From Rhodanobacteraceae bacterium (lineage in GTDB: Bacteria; Pseudomonadota; Gammaproteobacteria; Xanthomonadales; SZUA-5), in assembly GCA_016717705.1 (NCBI GenBank), contig JADKFD010000035.1, positions 1 to 49,924 of the forward strand: DNA of 49,924 bases, written 5' to 3'. The position numbers and the translations under genes were made by a program. Shown piece by piece: positions 1 to 10,300 of this stretch. The notes beneath the pieces were generated by a model. That model was not told the origin of the DNA, searched no databases, and saw only the letters and a list, made by a program, of their open reading frames with translations. Every line of letters starts with the position of its first letter. Positions within the stretch are counted from its first letter, which is position 1.

Positions 1-15
1 GACGGAGTTGCAACC

Positions 16-1249
16 ATGCGCGTTTCACAAATCCTGATTGGCGCCGGTCTGTGCACAGGCCTGCTGGCTTGGGACAGCGCGGCGCTCGCCCAGCAACAAC
101 CGGCCCAGCGACCGCGTTCCGACCCCGGGCAGGTGGACGCGCGGGCCGGCGGCAGCCGCTTCGGCGATGCCTTGCCCGGTCTGAATGCCGCACAGATGGC
201 CGACTTTGCCCAGGGCAAGGCCGAGTTTCTCAATGTCGAGGACGTCGAAGGCGGCCTCGGCCCGATCTTCAACAACAGTTCCTGCGTCTCCTGCCACGGC
301 ATTCCCGCGGTGGGCGGCAGCAGCACGACCCTGGTCACCCGTTTCGGACTGCGGGTCGGCAACGCCTACGATCCGCTGGTCGAACTCGGCGGTTCGCTGC
401 TGCAGGATTTCGCCATCGATCCGGCGGCGCAGGAGCGCGTGCCGGCTGGCGCCAATGTCATTGCCAGGCGCCAGTCCACACCCTTGTTCGGGCTCGGCCT
501 GATCGAGGCCATTCCCGGATGCGGCGATCATCGCTGCCGCGCGCCGCCCGAAGCCCTTCGGCATCCGCGGGCGTGCCGCCGAGATCAGCGACATTGCCAC
601 GGGCCAGATGCGCATCGGCCGGCTCGGCTGGAAGGCGCAACTGGCATCATTGCTGGACTTTGCCGGTGACGCCTATCTCAACGAAATGGGCGTGACCAGC
701 CGCTTGTTCCCGCACGAGAACGCGCCCAACGGCAGCGCCGCGCTGCTGGCGCAGTTCGACAGCGTGGCCGATCCGGAAGACGTGGTCGATCCGGCCACCG
801 GCAAAGGCGATATCGATCTGGCCGGCGACTATATGCGGCTGCTGGCGCCACCGCCGCGCGATCCGCAGTCGCCCTCAGCGCGCAGCGGCGAATTCGTGTT
901 CGAGCAGGTCGGCTGCGCCGCCTGCCACACGCCGGTGTACCAGACCGGGCCGAGCGCCATCGCCGCCCTCGACCGCAAGCCGGTAGCCTTGTATTCGGAT
1001 CTGCTGCTGCACGACATGGGTGCGCTCGGCGATGGCATCGCCCAGGGCGCCGCCGGTCCGCGCGAGATGAAGACCGCGCCGCTGTGGGGCGCGCGCGTCA
1101 GTGCGCCATACCTGCACGACGGCCGCGCCGGAACCGTGGATCAGGCGATTCGCGCGCACGACGGTGAGGCCGCGCAAGTGCGCGATCGCTATCGCCAGCT
1201 GACGCCAACCGCACAGCGTCAGTTGCTGGAATTCGTCGACACGCTGTGA
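16..1249 (+). pseudogene. di-heme oxidoreductase (DUF1111/DHOR family), frameshifted
   Basis: Secreted c-type cytochrome of the DHOR ('thiol oxidoreductase-like') family, expected in the periplasm. The first frame gives a signal peptide (cleavage near ALAQ-QQ) and a heme site CVSCH at about residue 90. The second frame carries CAACH (Cys codon at 914) and the family-typical tail PLWGARVSAPYLHDGRA. The two halves are in different frames: after LFGLGLIEAIP (about 514) one extra base in CCCGG moves the reading out of frame, and removing it restores continuity through DAAIIAAAR into GRAAEISDIATGQMRIG. In pseudomonads and xanthomonads relatives often sit beside an imelysin-type iron-uptake lipoprotein; such a gene would lie left of this window (inference). 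It is either a sequencing indel or a recent pseudogene. The start at 16 is an ATG close to the window edge. Family assignment is firm; functionality is not. Confidence 0.85.
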
Positions 1250-1297
1250 GTCGACGCCGGCGGTGCGCCTATTCGCGCACCAAAGCTTCGGACGTAG

Positions 1298-1369
1298 GTC
1301 ACGTTGGCCGCGCAGCGGCCTACGTGACACCGCTGAGAGTCACGTAGTCTGCTTCGCAGACAACGTGAC
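1298..1369. repeat. pair of 31-bp hairpin repeats between convergent genes
   Basis: Two adjacent palindromes of equal size lie at 1298-1328 and 1339-1369. Each has outer arms GTCACGT/ACGTGAC and an inner stem (GGCCGC/GCGGCC in the first, TCTGC/GCAGA in the second) around a 3-nt loop. They sit between the convergent oxidoreductase and alkylsulfatase genes and could act as a bidirectional terminator. A third copy with compensatory changes is at 40490-40520. No transposase is linked to them here. Confidence 0.75.
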
Positions 1370-1480
1370 CTACTTTCAGAGATTAGCGGTCTGTTCGGTT
1401 AGAGCCACAGGTGCGCCGCGACTCCCAGTCGAATGCCGGGTCCTGACGTAGCCATCTCGCTCCTGCAGCAGGATCGCAGC

Positions 1481-3478
1481 TCAAGGCTGCTCCCGCGTCA
1501 CCACCGGGAAGGTCCCGGCCGCCTTGTCGATCAGGCCGAAGAAGCGCCCGAGATCGATGCGGCTGCCTTCGATGTCGGTCTCGTCCGACAGCAGCAAATC
1601 GCTGGCGCCGGCGCTGCCGGTGACCATCTTCAGGAAGAAGGCCTTGGTCAGCGTCAGCGTGGCATTGGCTTGCGGGTCGGGCGGTCCCTGGTGGTGATGC
1701 AGCACGGCGTTCTCGATCTTCAGCACATGGCTCTCACCAAGGTCGGAAAACACCAGATTGATGACCAGATTGACCTCCGCCGCTTTCGGTCCATTCAGCG
1801 AGGCCGCCATGGCGTCGAGGAAGCGCTCGATCGGCGCCTGCCGCAGCAGGTCGATCAGAAAGGCCTTGCTGACGCCCTGCTCCGGTGGGCCCACGCGCAA
1901 CTCCAGCGCGCCGGTGAGATAGGCATTGCGCCAGGTGCTGGCTTCGGCCAGATAGCCGAGTTGTTCGAAGTTCTTCGCCAGCAGTTCGCGCGCGGCGGTG
2001 TTGTCCGGATCGGCGTAAACCGCGTGCTTGAGGATCTCGGCCGCCCAGCGGAAATCGCCGGCCTCGAAGGCCTGTTGCGCGGCGGCCAGCATCTTGTCGG
2101 CGCCGCCGGCCAGCGCCACGTAGCGCTGGCCGGCTTCCACCGGCGGCAGCGGATCGAGGTTGGCCGGATGCGCGTCGTACCAGCCGAGGTAAAACTGGTA
2201 CACCGCCTTGGCATTGTGGCGCACGGTGCCGTAATAACCGTGGACGTTGAGGTAGCTGGAGAGGGACGGCGGCATCTGCAACTGTTCGGCGATCTCCGCG
2301 GCGTTCAAGCCCGCATTCATCAGGCGCACGGTCTGGTCGTGGATGTAACGGTAACTGTCGCGCTGTTTGGTGATGAACTCCTGAATCCGCGGCTGCCCCC
2401 AGACCGGCCAGTGATGCTGGTTGAACACCACCTCCGCCTGCGCCGCATGGGCCAGCGACGCGTCCAGGTAGCCCGCCCACTTGAGCGCATCGCGCACCTT
2501 GGCGCCGCGCAGCGTGTACAGATTGTGCAGCGTATGGCCCATCAGTTCGGCGCCGCCGAAGGCCTTCAGTTCCGGCAGGTAGAACACGAACTCCGAGGGT
2601 GCTTCGGTGCCGCCGACGTCATGGAACACGAAGCGCACGCCATCGATGACGACTTCCTCGCTCGGCTTGCTGATCGTGATCGTCGGCGGCAGGATGCCCA
2701 TGCTGCCGAAGGCCACCGCCTTGCCCAGGCCATTGTCGACCAGCCCCTTGGCATCGCGCGGCAAGCGGCTGCCGTACATGTACATGGCGCGCCGGCCCAT
2801 CGCCGTGCCCATCAGCACGTTCTCGCTGGTGGCCTCGTCCATGAAGCCGGCCGGCGCGACGATCGGCACCTGGCGCGCCGCGGCTTCTTCGGCCGAGATC
2901 ACGCCGAGCGCGCCGCCGAAGTGGTCGGCATGGCTGTGGGTGAAGATCACCGCCGACACCGGCTGGTCGCCGAGGTGCTGGCGCGCAAAGGCCATCGCCG
3001 CCGCTGCGGTCTCTTTGGAGGTGGCGGTGTCGACCACGATCCAGCCGCTGGCGCCTTCGATCAGCGTGATGTTGGCCAGATCGAAGCCGCGCAGCTGCCA
3101 GATGCCCTCGGTGACCTGGTACAGGCCGATATGGTTGTTCAGCAGCGCCTGGCGCCACAGGCTGGGGTTGACCGTTTCCGGCGCCGCGCCCTGGACGAAG
3201 GCAAAGGCGTCGTAGTCCCAGATCACCGCGCCGGATTCGTCCTTGACCTGCCCTGTGGGCGCAGCGATGAAGCCGCGCTTGGCGTCGGCGAAGGAGGGCG
3301 CATCGCTGAGGTCGAGCGAGGTGGCCAGCGCCGCATGCGCCTGGCGCACGCTGGCCGTGGCGTCGCCGCCGACCGGCGCCACGCTCTCGGGGCGCGAGCA
3401 GCCGCTCAATGTGGCGGCAAGCAGCAGGGTCCAGGCGCCGAGCGCGACGCGCACGCCCGATAAATTGAACGGCCTCAT
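1481..3478 (-). CDS. linear primary-alkylsulfatase, SdsA1/BDS1-type metallo-beta-lactamase-fold lipoprotein
   Basis: Predicted enzyme that hydrolyses primary alkyl sulfate esters (SDS-like surfactants) to alcohol and sulfate using a binuclear zinc site. The 665 residues start with a lipobox signal (LSGC, Cys27), so the mature protein is probably a lipoprotein. The metal site THSHADHFGG is at residues 180-189 (His181, His183, Asp185, His186). Further family blocks are GTEAPSEFVFYLPEL and GHTLHNLYTLRGAKVRD, then a helical dimerisation region and a C-terminal SCP2-like domain (from about residue 530) that binds the alkyl chain in SdsA1. Length matches the family. GGGAGG lies 5-6 nt before the ATG and supports this start. 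It converges with the oxidoreductase across hairpin repeats. Substrate is inferred from family only. Confidence 0.92.
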   Translation of the reverse strand: MRPFNLSGVRVALGAWTLLLAATLSGCSRPESVAPVGGDATASVRQAHAALATSLDLSDAPSFADAKRGFIAAPTGQVKDESGAVIWDYDAFAFVQGAAPETVNPSLWRQALLNNHIGLYQVTEGIWQLRGFDLANITLIEGASGWIVVDTATSKETAAAAMAFARQHLGDQPVSAVIFTHSHADHFGGALGVISAEEAAARQVPIVAPAGFMDEATSENVLMGTAMGRRAMYMYGSRLPRDAKGLVDNGLGKAVAFGSMGILPPTITISKPSEEVVIDGVRFVFHDVGGTEAPSEFVFYLPELKAFGGAELMGHTLHNLYTLRGAKVRDALKWAGYLDASLAHAAQAEVVFNQHHWPVWGQPRIQEFITKQRDSYRYIHDQTVRLMNAGLNAAEIAEQLQMPPSLSSYLNVHGYYGTVRHNAKAVYQFYLGWYDAHPANLDPLPPVEAGQRYVALAGGADKMLAAAQQAFEAGDFRWAAEILKHAVYADPDNTAARELLAKNFEQLGYLAEASTWRNAYLTGALELRVGPPEQGVSKAFLIDLLRQAPIERFLDAMAASLNGPKAAEVNLVINLVFSDLGESHVLKIENAVLHHHQGPPDPQANATLTLTKAFFLKMVTGSAGASDLLLSDETDIEGSRIDLGRFFGLIDKAAGTFPVVTREQP

Positions 3479-3672
3479 CTGGCCTCCCGAGTGCCAAGGG
3501 CAATAGTCCGATGCTGGCCAATCGCAGGCGAGCCGTCCATGGCCGTTGCAACAACTTCACGATGGCCGCACAGCGCCGACCGACACCGCGGCCGGCGGCC
3601 ACCTTTGCAGTCTCGCAGCAGCGCATGAATGGCATCATCGGCGCTTGCCGACCATCGACTTCGAGGAGTCCC

Positions 3673-4065
3673 ATGTCCGCCACCCTGCGCCTGATTCTTG
3701 CCGCCATCTGTTTGCTGCTATTGGGCATTGCCGGGAGCGCCGATGCGCGCCCGTCCAACAAGTGGCGCATTCAGTGCAACAGCGACGCCGATTCCGATGG
3801 CGTGGTCACGCTGCTGCTCAGCCCGAAGGGTGCAGAGGCGATCGAAGTCGCGATCGCGATCAGCAAGGACACCGGCGAGAACGCCGTCGCACGCGCCATT
3901 CGCAACGCGCTGAAAGCCGATGAACGCGTCGCCAAGCGCTACAAGGTCGAAGTCGACGACGGCGAGGACGTGCTGGTGAAAAAGCGCGGCGGCGAGCCCA
4001 ACTTCGATCTGAAAGTGGTCAGCAATACGGTCAAGGGCGTGCGCATCAATCTCGATCGCGAGTAA
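3673..4065 (+). CDS. small secreted protein of unknown function
   Basis: 130 residues. The chosen ATG is preceded by AGGAG (3664-3668) at normal spacing and begins a clear signal peptide (LRLILAAICLLLLGIAGSADA), after which the mature part is short, charged and rich in Lys/Asp/Val. The reading frame stays open upstream to about 3511, but that extension lacks a Shine-Dalgarno and would bury the signal peptide, so the later start is preferred. A single Cys lies near the mature N-terminus (RIQCNSD). I recognise no domain; the pattern suggests a small periplasmic or extracellular beta-rich protein. It is divergent from the alkylsulfatase across about 195 bp, so the two could share a regulatory region. 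Confidence 0.7.
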   Translation: MSATLRLILAAICLLLLGIAGSADARPSNKWRIQCNSDADSDGVVTLLLSPKGAEAIEVAIAISKDTGENAVARAIRNALKADERVAKRYKVEVDDGEDVLVKKRGGEPNFDLKVVSNTVKGVRINLDRE

Positions 4066-4377
4066 CGGCTGTCATTCTCGGTCCGTGGGAGCGGGCTCCG
4101 CCCGCGAGCCTTTCCCTGGTTGCGCGAGAGGATCGCGGGCACCGCCCGCTGCCACCGCTGCGTTTGTCGCACCGCCGTCCGCGCTGAGGACATCGACTGC
4201 GTCTACCTGGCACGGGACCGGCCCTCGCATGACTGGCGACACAGCCAAACCTTCACCAACCTAAGCTATCGTCGCAAACGCGAATGCCTTGCACTCATGT
4301 TTGCGCCGCGCGCTGGCGCAAGCATCACGGTTTGGCTTTTCGGACCCCTAGGTTCCACCCGCCTGCCCGAGCCTGCC
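4066..4377. repeat. 312-bp gene-free stretch with one REP-like palindrome
   Basis: At 4085-4109 there is a GTGGGAGCGGGCTCCGCCCG-type palindrome (stem GCGGGC/GCCCGC, loop TCC), a member of the dispersed family also seen near 15.1, 38.8, 46.0 and 48.5 kb. The rest shows no RNA gene or convincing promoter. The reading frame of the following giant gene stays open to 4120 but without a plausible start. Confidence 0.6.
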
Positions 4378-7300
4378 ATGCCCAGCCCCCGCATTTGCAA
4401 CCGCGTTGCCCATCATCTTTTGGCCTCTGGACCGCTGCGTTTTCTGGTCCTGCTGCTGGGACTGTTCGCTTTCGCCGTTCCGATGGCGCACGCCTTGCCG
4501 CCGCAAAAGGCGATCGATGCGCCGATCGCCGTTTTTGTCAGGCCAGGGGGCACCAGTTACAGCTTCAACATCGTCAATGGCGCCGGCGCGGGTGGCGCGA
4601 TGTCGGCCATTCAAGATATCGGTTTCCAGAACATCACCGCCTTCAACTGGTTTCTGACCCGCGGCGGCCTGCAGTCCAGCACCGACGGCGGCGCCAACTG
4701 GACGCCCTACGCGGTGCTCACCGACAACATCACCACTTATCTGACGGTGTCCGGGCGCATCTGGCGCTTCGTCGACACGTCGCCGGGGGACAGCACCAGC
4801 ACCAACAGCTTCAGCAATTGCTGGCATCTGGTGTCGGCTCCCGGCAGCACGACCTGCAGCGGCGGCACGATCATCCCCGATAACGCCCCGACCGATATCA
4901 GCTCCAGCAAAGCCACGCTGTTTGACAACACCGGCATCGGCGCGACCATCGCCACGCTGACGCCCACCGACACTGGCGACACGCTGCGCGGCTTCTGGAC
5001 GCTGGAAAGCCAGTCGGTGCCGAATCTGTTCGCGCTCAGCTTCAACCGCACCACCGGCAACACCGCCACACTGACCCGTGGCAGCGCTGCGGTGCCGGCC
5101 ATCGGCCAGGCGCCGACGGTCACCGTGCGCTACCACGACGTCTACCAGACCGATGCCATCGGCAATCCGATCGCCGGACAGGGCTTCAGCACGACGCTGA
5201 CCTTCACGGTGGTCGCCGAGACCTCAAATGCGCTGACGCTCGGCAACGATGTGGCGGTCAACACCTTCACCACCGGCAATCAGTCGGGACAATCGGTGGC
5301 GCTGCTCAGCACCGGCAACGTTGCCGTCGTCTGGCAATCGGCTGCGCAGGGTGGTGGTGATGGCAGCGGCGTCAGCGGAATCTACGGGCAGTTGCTGTCC
5401 AGCGCTGGCGCCAAGGTGGGTGGCGAGTTTGTGATCAGCAATGTGTCGTCCAACATCGACGAATTGACGCCGGTGGTCGCGCCGCTCGCCAGCGGTCGCT
5501 ATGTCGTCGCCTATGCCACGAATGCGGGCGGCGGTTACGACATCAGGTTCCGCCTGGTTGAGGCCAATGGCACGGTCGGCGGCGAATTCAGCGCCAATTC
5601 GACCACGGCCGGCGCGCAGACCTACCCGGCGATCGTCACCACCCTCGATGGCAACTTTGTGGTGGCCTGGAACTCCGACAATGGCGACATCCGCGCACGC
5701 AAGTTCAACACGGCGGGCGCTGCGGTGACGGCTGAGGTGCTGTTTGCCGATGGCAACGTCGCCGGTGGCTACTATCCGTTTGTCGCAGCCTTGTCGAATG
5801 GCGACTATGCACTGGCTTGGGCGGACTACGCCGCCTCGCACATCTTTGTACGCATGGCGCCCGGCGGCACGCCTGGCACGGTGATCGATACCGGCATCAT
5901 CACCGGCGGCTACACGCCGCCGCGCGTGGTCGGCTTGAGCAACGGCAGCTTCGTGGTGGCCTCGGAATCCTATAACGCCGGTAGCACGCGCTATCAGATC
6001 GAAGCCATCCGCTACAGCAACGCCGGCGCGGTGCAAACGGCGAAATTCCAGGTCAACACGGTCAGCACCGGCAATCGCTACGCGGCATCGGTGGCCGCGT
6101 TGACCGGCGGTGGCTTCATCGTCGGCTGGGGTGCCGACACCGGCGACTTCGATCTGAGCGGCATCTTCGGCCGTCGTTACAGCGCCACCGCAGTCGCCGT
6201 CGATGCGTCCGAATTCCAGATCAACCAGCACCGCCTCGACGACCAGAACTACCCGGCGCTGGCACCGCTGGCGGGCGATCTGTTCCTCGCCACCTGGACC
6301 GACGTGACCGGCGCCAGCATTGCTGCCAACACCTATTTCGGAGATATCGAGGCGCGCGTGCTGGGGCCGGCAAGCACTCCAGACCTCACGGTGACCAAGG
6401 TCGCCAACGGGGTGTTCCAGCAGGGCGGATCGGCCAGCTACACGGTCACCGTGACCAATTCCGGCACCGGTCCAACGAGTGCCGCGTACACCCTGACCGA
6501 CAGCATGCCGACGGGCCTGACTCTATCGAGCGTGACCACGCCAGCGGGTTGGGATTGCACCGCATCCACCTTGACAGTCGTGAGCTGCACCCGCAGCACG
6601 GCACTGGCTGCGGCGGCGTCGTCGACGATCACCATCTCGGTGAACATCGCCGCCACCACGCCGGCGTCGATCACCAACACCGCCAACGTCGCCGGTGGCG
6701 GTGAGGTGGTCACCAGCAACAACTCGGGATCGGCGACGGTGGGCGTGACGGCGCAGGCCGACCTCGCGATCACCAAGACCGACGGCGTCACCACCGCGGT
6801 GCCGGGCGGCAGCGTGACCTACACCATCACCGCCAGCAATGCCGGCCCCTCGGCGGTCACCGGCGCCACGGTTGCCGATACCTTCCCGGCCGTGCTGACC
6901 TGCACCTGGACCTGCGTCGGGGCCGGTGGCGGCACCTGCCCGGCCTCGGGCAGCGGCAATATCAGCGGCAACACGGTCAACCTGCCATCCGGCGCGTCGG
7001 TGACCTACACCGCGAGCTGCGCGATCGCCACTGCGGCAACCGGCACCCTGAGCAACACCGCGACGGTCAGCAGTGCGGTGACCGATCCCAATGCCGCCAA
7101 CAACAGCGCAACCGACAGCGACACGCTGACGCCGCAGGCGAACCTGAGCATCACCAAGACCGATGGCAGCACATCGGCAGTGATCGGCGGATCCACCACC
7201 TACACCATCGTCGCCAGCAACAGCGGTCCGAGCAATGCGCCCGGCAGCAGCGTCAACGACACCTTCCCGGCCTTCTGTGTGAGCCCGAGCTGGTCTTGCG

Positions 7301-10300
7301 TGGGTGCTGGTGGCGGCACTTGCACAGCCTCCGGCAGTGGCAATATCGCCACCAGCAACAACAATCTGCCGACCGGCGGCAGCGTCACGTACACCGCGAT
7401 CTGTCCGATCTCGGCCGGTGCCTCGGGCACGCTGGTCAACACCGCGACCGTCGCTACGGCAGGCGGCGTCACCGATTCGGTGCCGGGCAACAACAGTGCT
7501 ACCGACAGCGACACCCTGGTGCCGCCGCCGCAGGTCATGGTGACGCCGACCAATCTCACGGTCAGCGAAACCGGACCGACTTCACAGAGCTTCACCGTGG
7601 CGCTCGACCAGGCTCCGCCGTCCAATGTCACGATCGCGCTGACCTTCGATGCCAATGTCGAAGTCAATGCCGGCGCGGGCTTCGGCGCCTCGCCACAGAC
7701 ACTGACGCTGACGCCTGCCAACGCAGTGGGCGGCGTCAGCGTGGCGGTAGGCGCGGTCGACGATCTGTTGCCGGAAGCCAATCCGCACAGCGTGACCATC
7801 GTCACTTCGGCGAGCAGCAGCGCAGCGCCCATATTCAACGGTCTGGCTGCGGCCGATGTCGCTGTCAGCGTGGCCGACAACGACGTGCCGGATTTCATCG
7901 TCACCACCAACGCGACCAGCATCAGCGTCAGCGACAACAGCGCCAATGGCGATCCGCTGGCAGCGACCGAGCCGGTTGCCGGAACGCTCGCATTGTCCGC
8001 AGCCGGGCGCAGCTTCAGTGTCAACGGCGGCGCATTGGTCACCGGCAGCAGCGGCAATCTCAGTCTCGCCGGCATCACCAGCATCGCCATCAATGCCAGC
8101 GGCGGCGTGGTCGTTGCCACGGGCGCGACGATGAACATCGGCGCCGCCGCGCTGAGTTCCACCGCGCCGGTGGCGCTCTCGGGCGGCACGCTGCGCAGCA
8201 CCGGCAATGCGATCGTCAACAGCGCCGTGGTGCTGACGGCGGACAGCGATATCGCCGCCAACGCCGCCGTGTTGCGCTTCAACGGCGCGATCAGCGGCAA
8301 TTTCACGCTGCGCGTCTTTGGCGCCGGAACGCACGAGTTTGCCAACAGCGGCAACAGCTTCGCGCGCATCAACATGGCCTCGGGTACCACGCGGCTGGGC
8401 GCGAACTTCGGCCTGCCGCCGCAGGTCGACGTCTTCAACTCGGCGACGCTGCAACTGAACGGCTACAGCCAGAGTCTGGACGCCCTCATCGGCGCAGGCG
8501 CCATCGCCAATACCGGTGGACCGAGCAACCTCACCCTGGGCGTGGCCGGCAGCAGTTCGACGTTCGGGACCGCCAATTTCGTCGGTCAACTCAGCGGCCC
8601 GATCAATCTGGTCCTGGCCGCTGGCGGCTCGCAGCGGCTCGGCAGCGCGACCAGCAACTACGTCGGCACGACCACCGTCAACGGCGCGCTGGATGCATAC
8701 GGGACCAACGCGCTCGGTGCCGCGGGTGCCGGCAACGACACCATCGTGTCTGCCAGCGGCAGCCTCAATCTCGGCAATGTGAGCTACGCGGGTCTGGAAC
8801 CGCTGATCATCAACGGTGGCCAGTTGTTGAACAACAGCGGCAGCAGCAGCTTTCCCGGGCCGGTAACGCTGAACACGGCGACGGCGACCATCGATATCTC
8901 CGGTGGCGCGGCGTTGAACCTGACCGGTGCGGTCGGGGGCAGTGCGGGCCTGACCAAGGTCGGTGCCGGCACGCTGACGCTGGCGCAGACCAACACCTAC
9001 GGCGGTGCCACCACCGTCAATGGCGGCATCCTGCAGGTCAATGGCACCACCGCGCCGGCCAGCGCAGTCGCGGTCAATGCCGGCACGCTCGCCGGTACCG
9101 GCAGCGTCGGCGGCAGCGTCAGTGTCCAGAGTGGGGCCGCGGTCAATCCGGGTGTTGCGGCGCCCGGTGTCCTCGTCGTCGGCAGCCTGGGTCTCGGCGC
9201 TGGCGGCGTGCTCCAGTTCCACATCAACGGGCCCACGCCGGGAACGCAACATGACCGACTCGATGTGCCCGGCAGCATCGCGCTGAATGGTGCGACGCTG
9301 GCGCTGGTCGGTAGCTACACGCCAGCGCCGGGTGACAGCTTCGTGCTGATCAACAACCAGGGCAGCGTCCCGGTGATCGGTACCTTCGCCGGCAGGCCGC
9401 AGAACGCCGCGTTCGCCTTCAATGGCGTAACCGTCTCGATCAGCTATACCGGTGGCGACGGCAACGATGTGGTACTGCGCGCCCAGCCGACCGCCAGTGT
9501 CAGCATCGACGACGTCACGCTGACCGAGAGTGATGCCGGCAGCAGCAACGCGGCATTCACCGTGACCCGCAGCAGCACGCTCACCGCGTTCACCGTGCCG
9601 TACACGTTGACCGCCGGCAGCGCCGCCGTGGGCAGTGACTACACCTCGGTCAGCGGCACGCTGAGTTTTGCCGCAGGCGCCGGCGGCCCATTGACGCAGA
9701 CCATCAACGTGCCGGTGATCGGCGAGCTCATCGTCGAGGGCAACGAGACCGCCACCGTGCAATTGGGGGCCGTGGTCGATGTCGATGGCACCACCACCGT
9801 CAGCGATGGCAGCGGCCTGCTGACGATCACCGACAACGACAGCGCCACGGTGCAGTTCGCGCCGATCAGCGTCAGCCAGTCGGAAGCCACCAGTCCGATG
9901 GCATTCACGGTGACGCTGAGTGCGCCGGTGCAGTCCGGCGTGACGCTGACGCTGAACTCGGCGCCTGGCACAGCCACGGCGGCCGACTTCACCGCGATCA
10001 GCGGCGGCACGGTGACGTTTGCGGCGAACAGCACGACCAGCCAGACGGTCAACGTGGTCATCAACAACGACGCGCTGGACGAGGACGACGAGAGCTACAC
10101 GCTGACCCTGTCCGGCCTGACCGCCACCGGCAACGTGACGCTGGGCGCGGCGACGGCCACCGGCACCATCCTCGACGATGACCCGACGCCGACGATCAGC
10201 GTCACCAGCCCGAGTCTGGACGAAGGCAATGCCGGCACCTCGGTGATGAACTTCGTCGTCAGTCTGAACGCGGTGTCCGGCCGCGATGTGAGCTTCACGC

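Noticed and set aside
1433..3463. Long plus-strand open frame antisense to the alkylsulfatase
   Set aside because: High-GC shadow frame; Arg/Gln/His-rich with no fold, while the minus strand gives a complete alkylsulfatase.
7582..9762. Long minus-strand open frames inside the giant gene (also 5224-6231 and 7200-8438)
   Set aside because: Antisense shadows of repetitive GC-rich coding sequence; no start signal and no recognisable domain.
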